NCBI GenBank assembly: GCA_016709305.1
Contig: JADJNA010000018.1
Coordinates: 46,078 to 110,077 of the forward strand
DNA length: 64,000 nucleotides
Direction: 5' to 3'
Source: Candidatus Villigracilis saccharophilus
GTDB taxonomy: Bacteria > Chloroflexota > Anaerolineae > Anaerolineales > Villigracilaceae
Part shown: in pieces, positions 59,535 through 64,000 of the stretch
Numbering within the stretch: the stretch's first letter is position 1
Layout of the letters: each line of letters opens with the position of its first letter
Position numbers and translations under genes: made by a program
The notes under the pieces: model-generated
What the model saw: the letters and a program-made list of their open reading frames with translations, nothing else
The model's database searches: none
Told to the model about the DNA's origin: nothing

Positions 59535-59939
59535 ATGGCCGAGATAAAAACGAAGGTGAACGAAGCGAGTGTCGAGGAATTTTTAGGCACAGTCCAAGAC
59601 GAGCAAAAACGCAGGGACTGCTTTGAGATCGTAAAAATCATGAAGCAGGTAACGAAGAAAGAGCCCAAAATGTGGGGACCTGCCATTGTCGGCTTTGGCT
59701 CATATCATTACAAGTATGAAAGCGGGCGGGAAGGCGATATGCCGCAGATCGGATTCTCCCCGCGCAAACAGAACATCACCCTCTATATTGGGGTAGGCGA
59801 CAACTCTGACAACCCAATTCTCAAAAAACTTGGTAAATACACAACAGCTAAGGTCTGCCTGTATATTAAGAAGCTGGCAGATGTTGACAGGAACGTTTTG
59901 CAGGAACTGATCGCTGAGTCATATCAAAAGGCCCATTAA
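59535..59939 (+). CDS. DUF1801 (YdhG-like) domain protein
   Basis: The protein has 134 residues. The pattern of DUF1801 is clear: KMWGPAIVGFGSYHYKYESG near the middle, then GFSPRKQNITLYI and CLYIKKLADVD. It is a small cytosolic alpha/beta protein related to the YjbR/CyaY-like fold; biochemical role unknown, though members occur often in mobile and integron contexts. A good AAGGAG site and a TATAAT lie upstream. Confidence 0.88.
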   Translation: MAEIKTKVNEASVEEFLGTVQDEQKRRDCFEIVKIMKQVTKKEPKMWGPAIVGFGSYHYKYESGREGDMPQIGFSPRKQNITLYIGVGDNSDNPILKKLGKYTTAKVCLYIKKLADVDRNVLQELIAESYQKAH

Positions 59940-60016
59940 TCCGACTACGCTTCGCCGAGAAGGATGAGCGAGTTCGAAGATTTTTGCTTGAAAGCAGAGT
60001 CCGCTGATGGTTGGGC
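59940..60016 (+). repeat. attC-like recombination-site candidate
   Basis: AATCCG directly after the stop pairs with CGGATT (60016-60021) around the core GTTGGGC (60010-60016). The internal GTTCGAAGATTTTTGC...AAAGCAGAGTC resembles the block at 51436-51465. Confidence 0.45.
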
Positions 60017-60043
60017 GGATTCGCAAAAATACAGGATAACATC

Positions 60044-60551
60044 ATGAGCATGAAAGATCATTCTGACAGCATTACGAGAGCAGTTCAATCAAATAGAGGA
60101 ATTGCTTGCAAGCCTAGGGGAAGAACAAATCACAACTCCAAATTTTGATGACAACTGGTCCATCAAAGACATAGTTAATCACCTATGGGGGTGGCAACAG
60201 ATTTCAATTGCCTGGATGAATGCTGGCTTGCTTAATCGTGAACCCGAAATCCCAAACTGGCTGATCAGTTTTCCTGGAAACTGGGATGAAAACGCAACTC
60301 AGACCAATGCCTGGATTTACAAAAACTTTCACAACCAATCATGGGCAGAAGCGAATAACAATTGGAGAGAAGGCTTTCTTCAACTGCTTGATTTAGGCGG
60401 GAAGGTATCAGAAAGGTGTTTACTGGACGAGGATAGATATATATGGTTGAGGGGATATTCGCTCGCCTTCGTTTTTGTGGCCTCTTACGAACACCATCAA
60501 GAGCATCTGGAAAAATTAATGACCTGGCTGCAAGAAAATGAAAAGAAATAA
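60044..60551 (+). CDS. ClbS/DfsB-family four-helix protein (apparent frameshift near 60075)
   Basis: About 169 residues. The start is the ATG at 60044 after AGGA; the frame shifts near 60075, after which LREQFNQIEELLASLGEEQ continues to the end. The family signature W-S-I-K-D-I-V-N-H-L-x-x-W (about 45-58) and YEHHQEHLEKL near the end mark a DUF1706/ClbS-like protein. ClbS is a hydrolase that protects producers from the genotoxin colibactin; most members are uncharacterised. Without the correction the frame would begin at 60102. Confidence 0.78.
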
Positions 60552-60580
60552 TAATTATGGGAAGGTTGTGAGACCGCGCG

Positions 60581-61367
60581 ATGAATCATTTCGTGTTTGA
60601 AGAAGTTGTCTCGCTCAGCGAGATAGCCGATTTGAGAAACCAATATTTGGATAAATTATTAGAAGCCCAAGAACTTTACCTGGAGTTACGGATTAGAAAC
60701 TCCAGGGTATTTGTTATTAAATCACATAACCAACCTGCAGGATATTTTTTAATTGAGGACAGCACTACTTTATTGGAATATTATTTGACTCAAGACAATC
60801 TGGATCAAGCAGACATCCTCCTGGGAAAGATTACTGAAACATTTTCCATCCAGAAAGTGTTATGCAAGTCCTTTGACCATATTTTATTGTCCTGCTGTGT
60901 TGGCTTCCAAAAAAATGTGAGAGCAATTGGAGTTCTCTTTAGGGAACACAAGGAAAAAGGCCATCCATCCGATTCCCGGTGCTCTAACGATCCGCCTGGC
61001 ACAAGCCAAGGATAAGCAGAAAATCATAGGGATCAACGAGGAAATATTTGAACGAGATGAAGAAGTGCAGGATTATATTAGGAAAGAACAAATCTTCCTC
61101 TTTGAGAAAGATAAAGAAATCATCGGCTTTGGGATATTTGCACGGGTAATTGAGGGTAGACAGGAATTTGACATCGGCATGTTAGTGGACAGGAAATATC
61201 GTCGTCAAGGATATGGAGAATTCATCACTCGCTATTTGGTAAATCACTGCCAGAAAAATGGATGGCGCGCAATATGCGGATGTGCGATTGAAAATACAGG
61301 GTCCAGGAGATGCCTGGAGAATGCAGGTTTCATCAGTAGGTATCGATTATTGGAGTTTGCCATTTAA
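60581..61367 (+). CDS. GNAT acetyltransferase, two-domain (apparent frameshift near 60957)
   Basis: Two frames join into about 262 residues if one A is removed from the run at about 60953-60958 (FREHKEK, then AIHPIPGALTIRL). The first half is a degenerate GNAT-like domain. The second half is a full GNAT fold with VDRKYRRQGYGEFITRYLV as acetyl-CoA loop and ENTGSRRCLENAGF at the end. Substrate unknown. It starts 30 bases after the ClbS-like gene, without a clear core site between them, so these two genes may travel together. Confidence 0.78.
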
Positions 61368-61375
61368 ACGCTTTT

Positions 61376-61439
61376 ACTGCCAACCTCTGTGCGCGGCGGG
61401 GGGAGGATCAAGACCACCGGCAAAAATCGTTGGGCAGCC
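61376..61439 (+). repeat. Short attC-like site
   Basis: ACTGCCAAC (61376-61384) and GTTGGGCAG (61429-61437) are inverted copies differing by one C, enclosing about 44 bp. The total of about 64 bp is close to the minimum size of known attC sites. The core decamer GTTGGGCAGC is identical to that at 49237. The rest of the gap to 61675 shows no gene. Confidence 0.5.
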
Positions 61440-61675
61440 AAGAACAAAATCATCTTTGAAGCGCAGGATTGGTTTCATCGTACCGTTGCAAAGTTGACAC
61501 CGATATTGATTTTGAAAACTTATTTTTGATGTGGAGGATTCGCAGGGGGAGATCGGATGAATGATCTCGAATATTCCGCGTTTGAAAGCAAAATCTGCTA
61601 GTGTATTGTGATATAACATGGTTTTTAAGAGTTCGTTTATCTAGAAAGTAATCCAGAATTCGGAGGAACTCATAT

Positions 61676-62262
61676 ATGAGAAAATTATTGTGCTTGAACA
61701 TATCTCCCTTGATGGTGTCATACAAGCCCCTGGCGGGCCAGACGAAGATACCAGCGGCGGTTTTTCACATGGCGGTTGGATATCGCCACATTCCGATGCG
61801 ATCCTTGGAACGGCTTTGAGAAGGCAGATGAACATGCCGTTCGACCTGTTGTTAGGGCGCAAGACCTTTGATATTTGGGCGCCGTACTGGCCGCAACATG
61901 TGGACGCATGGCCTGGCGTCAACGCGGCGACCAAATATGTCGCCTCGAATACCATGACTTCCGGCGAATGGCAGCCGTCCGTGTTCTTAAACGGAAATAT
62001 TGCAGAAAAGGTCGCCAAAATCAAGCAGCAGCCAGGGCCGGACCTGAACGTCTGGGGAAGCAGCAATCTCCTTCAGACGCTTATCAAGCATGACCTGGTC
62101 GATGTGTTCTGGCTGATGGTATATCCGATAACCCTGGGTGCTGGAAAGCGGTTGTTTGCCGAGGGGACGATCCCGGCGGCGTTCAAGTTGACGGAAAGCC
62201 AGGTCACCCCGAACGGCGTAATTATCGTGAATTACGAGCGCGCAGGCGCAATCACAAGCTGA
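61676..62262 (+). CDS. Dihydrofolate-reductase-like (RibD C-terminal) protein, one-base gap near 61682
   Basis: About 195 residues. Adding one A to the AAAA run at 61680-61684 gives a start MRKIIVLEHISLDGVIQAPGG from the ATG at 61676, behind a strong GGAGG site. The DHFR/RibD-C fold is shown by LLLGRKTFDIWAPYW, then NVWGSSNLLQTLI and FWLMVYPITLGAGKRLF. Members of this YyaP-like group bind NADPH; trimethoprim resistance or a role in flavin synthesis has not been shown for them in general. The array context makes a resistance-type or detoxifying role thinkable but unproven. Confidence 0.85.
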
Positions 62263-62345
62263 AGCTGAAGAATAGCAGAGATCGAAAGTTGAAAGACATA
62301 TTTGAGTATCAGAGAGATTAACTTTAAAATACAGGACATACGTAT

Positions 62346-62712
62346 ATGAACAATTCCAATACACAAAATCAACGGATCGCAAAAATGACCTTCGCTTCCA
62401 GTCTACCCGTTGTATATCCAAAAGATTGAGAAGAAAGGTAGAACCAAAGAAGAATTGAATCAGGTTATAAAGTGGTTAACAAGCTTCGATAACCAGAAGC
62501 TTGAGGAACTGATAAGGGAAAATGCGACTTTTGAAACATTCTTCCAGCGCGCCTCGTTAAATCCTAATGCGCACCTCATCAGCGGGACAATCTGCGGGTG
62601 CCGGGTGGAGGAGATCAAGGATGCTTTGACGCAGCGGGTTAGATACCTGGCTAAGCTGGTGGATGAGTGGGCCAAGGGTAGGAAAATGGAGAAGATTTTG
62701 AGAGGCTCCTGA
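62346..62712 (+). CDS. DUF2200 family protein (apparent frameshift near 62404)
   Basis: About 121 residues. Removing one base near 62402-62406 joins RIAKMTFAS to VYPLYIQKIEKKGRTKEEL, the typical start of DUF2200. The rest (NPNAHLISGTICGCRVEEI, then YLAKLVDEWAKGRKMEKIL) is intact. The family consists of small soluble proteins of unknown function. No core site is seen between it and the DHFR-like gene. Confidence 0.82.
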
Positions 62713-62782
62713 GGTGGTCTGCGTGCGATGGGATGATCTGTGACCCATTGATAAACGTGCAAGCTGAAAAGGAAATTCTTTT

Positions 62783-63220
62783 ATGCCCGTGAATATTATA
62801 AAGAAACCTGAATGGGGTTTGTTGTATTATCATTTTCAAGGCTACTGTACCAGCGCAGAAACGATAAGCGCCGCTCAAGAAATCGCTTCAGAAGCATTGG
62901 GAGGAAAAATAGAATCGGAAGGAAAGGCAATGACAATTTTCGATTTTTTAGAAGGCGTGTTGGATATTGAACAAAAAGATGTCAGGCAAATATTAGCAAT
63001 GAACAAACAGTTATTTGAAAGCGGAAAATCACCACCCATGCGGCTATTCTTACCCAAGCCGAACCCTGGAAATATTTGTGAAAGCGGTTTGAATTAATGT
63101 CGTTCAGTAGTGCCAACCAAAATAGGCACATTTCCATCGTTGATAGACGGGTTAAAGTGGCTTGGACTGACCCAGCATGAGCCGGAACTAAAAGAGCTAC
63201 TTGGCAGCCTCCGAAAATGA
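62783..63220 (+). pseudogene. SpoIIAA/STAS-like small protein with frameshifts
   Basis: The first frame (62783-63097) gives WGLLYYHFQGYCTSAETISA and IFDFLEGVLDIEQKDVRQI. Later parts lie in other frames: HAAILTQAEPWKYL, then VPTKIGTFPSLIDGLKWLGL up to a TGA at 63218. The order resembles STAS/SpoIIAA-like proteins of about 140 residues, where the middle acidic segment and a last amphipathic helix with a WLG motif are typical. I am not certain of the family. It needs at least two corrections, so it may be decayed or mis-sequenced. Confidence 0.5.
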
Positions 63221-63262
63221 GCGCCCTGGACAGTTTCTTTGAAAAATCATGTGAATTTCAAT

Positions 63263-64000
63263 ATGCGATCCGATAACACTCCCTCCCAAAATATTAACAT
63301 CAATGAAAGCCTGGCAGGCCGGTTAATAGCCTCGCAATTTCCCCAATGGGCAGACCTCCCAATCAAACCAGTTGAATTGAGTGGATGGGATAACCGAACA
63401 TTTCGTCTTGGCGATGATATGAGCGTAAGACTTCCCAGCGCAACATGGTAGCTGCCGGACAAGTGGAAAAAGAACACAAATGGCTTCCCAAAACTCGCCC
63501 TATCTTCCATTGCCGATCCCTGTCCCATTAGCAATGGGAGACCTGATAAAACTTATCCGTGGCAATGGTCAATCTACCGATGGTTTGAAGGTGAGAATGC
63601 CACAATTGAAAATATTAGCGACGTACAGGAATTTGCAACCACACTGGCCCAGTTTCTTGCGGCGTTACAACGGAAGTTGACTCACCGGCGGACCGCCGCC
63701 GGGAAACACAACTTTTATCGAGGAGGGTCATTAATTGTGTACGACGATGAAACTCGGAAATCAATTATTACTCTACGCAACGACATGAACGGGAGGCTGT
63801 TACTGAAGTTTGGGAAGCTGCCATCAATACAAAATGGCGTAAAAGCCCGTCTGGCTGCATGGAGATTTCGCCGCAGGCAATTTACTGATCAAGAGGACAA
63901 TTATGTGCCGTTATAGATTTTGGGTGTTCAAGGTCGGCGACCCTGCGTGTGATCTCACTATTGCATGGACTTTCTTATCGGGGGCAAGCCGAGATGCATT
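63263..64000 (+). pseudogene. Aminoglycoside-phosphotransferase-like protein, frameshifted, cut by window end
   Basis: Pieces in several frames read in order as an APH-family kinase: FPQWADLPIKPVELSGWDNR, FRLGDDMSVRLPSAT, GQVEKEHKWLPK, WSIYRWFEGENATIENISD, ALQRKL, GKHNFYRGGSL, then the catalytic loop WLHGDFAAGNLLI and GDPACDLTIAWTFL. The HGDxxxxN motif is intact. At least four indels interrupt it. The gene runs to the window end. Family members phosphorylate aminoglycosides, macrolides or unrelated small molecules; this sub-branch is rarely tested. Real decay or poor sequence are both possible. Confidence 0.7.

Noticed and set aside
59535..59939. DUF1801 gene as passenger of the insertion sequence
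   Set aside because: The right inverted repeat and target duplication end at 59470, before the gene; it belongs to the array and not to the IS.
49237..62262. CRISPR array from the recurring spacers
   Set aside because: The repeats are long, variable, unevenly spaced and separated by whole genes; there are no short identical direct repeats and no cas genes.

Overview
The window reads as a chromosomal piece of a filamentous or sludge-type Chloroflexota bacterium, most likely class Anaerolineae. This rests on the very large family of paralogous GAF proteins, the PAS/GGDEF giants and the general gene mix; no rRNA or marker gene confirms it. Around fifteen genes carry one or more apparent indels. 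Many are one-base losses in homopolymers, and they also hit housekeeping-type genes (polyprenyl synthase, glycerol kinase). I therefore read most as consensus errors of a long-read assembly and annotate those genes as single loci.

Region 1 (1-24,644, minus strand) is one tightly packed, partly overlapping gene string. It starts with two stand-alone receiver domains and continues with ten membrane-anchored multi-GAF sensors. It also holds an orphan NMT1-type substrate-binding lipoprotein and a ParA-type ATPase, and it ends with a soluble GAF/PAS protein that leaves the window. None of the ten membrane sensors has a kinase, cyclase or other output domain. Nearly all end in the same short helix-plus-strand tail, which looks like the missing start of their own second GAF domain. 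This is the best candidate for an undescribed signalling system.

Region 2 (24.7-48.9 kb) is ordinary chromosome. It has a tRNA-Gly, a CHASE4-PAS-PAS-GGDEF cyclase, polyprenyl diphosphate synthase, a HAD hydrolase and a SET-domain protein. An exported lipase-like hydrolase follows, then a giant CHASE-12xPAS-GGDEF protein, a KAS III-like enzyme, a radical SAM protein, an amino acid permease and a haem-binding DUF3365-GGDEF cyclase. It ends with a glycerol-kinase-like enzyme beside a fused FAD/2Fe-2S/NAD oxidoreductase. All three GGDEF proteins keep the RxxD inhibitory site, so c-di-GMP signalling is prominent.

Region 3 (49.2-64.0 kb) is accessory DNA. About sixteen short genes lie all on the plus strand: four or five GNAT acetyltransferases, DinB, ClbS/DfsB, DUF402, DUF1801, DUF2200, DHFR-like, APH-like, SDR and LuxR-DUF805. 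They are separated by structured repeats of about 60-290 bp. Several genes are bracketed by matched inverted heptamers of the GTTRRRY / RYYYAAC type, as in integron gene cassettes. No integrase is in the window. I call it an integron-like (CALIN-like) cassette array, interrupted by one complete ISAs1-family insertion sequence with a 9-bp target duplication.
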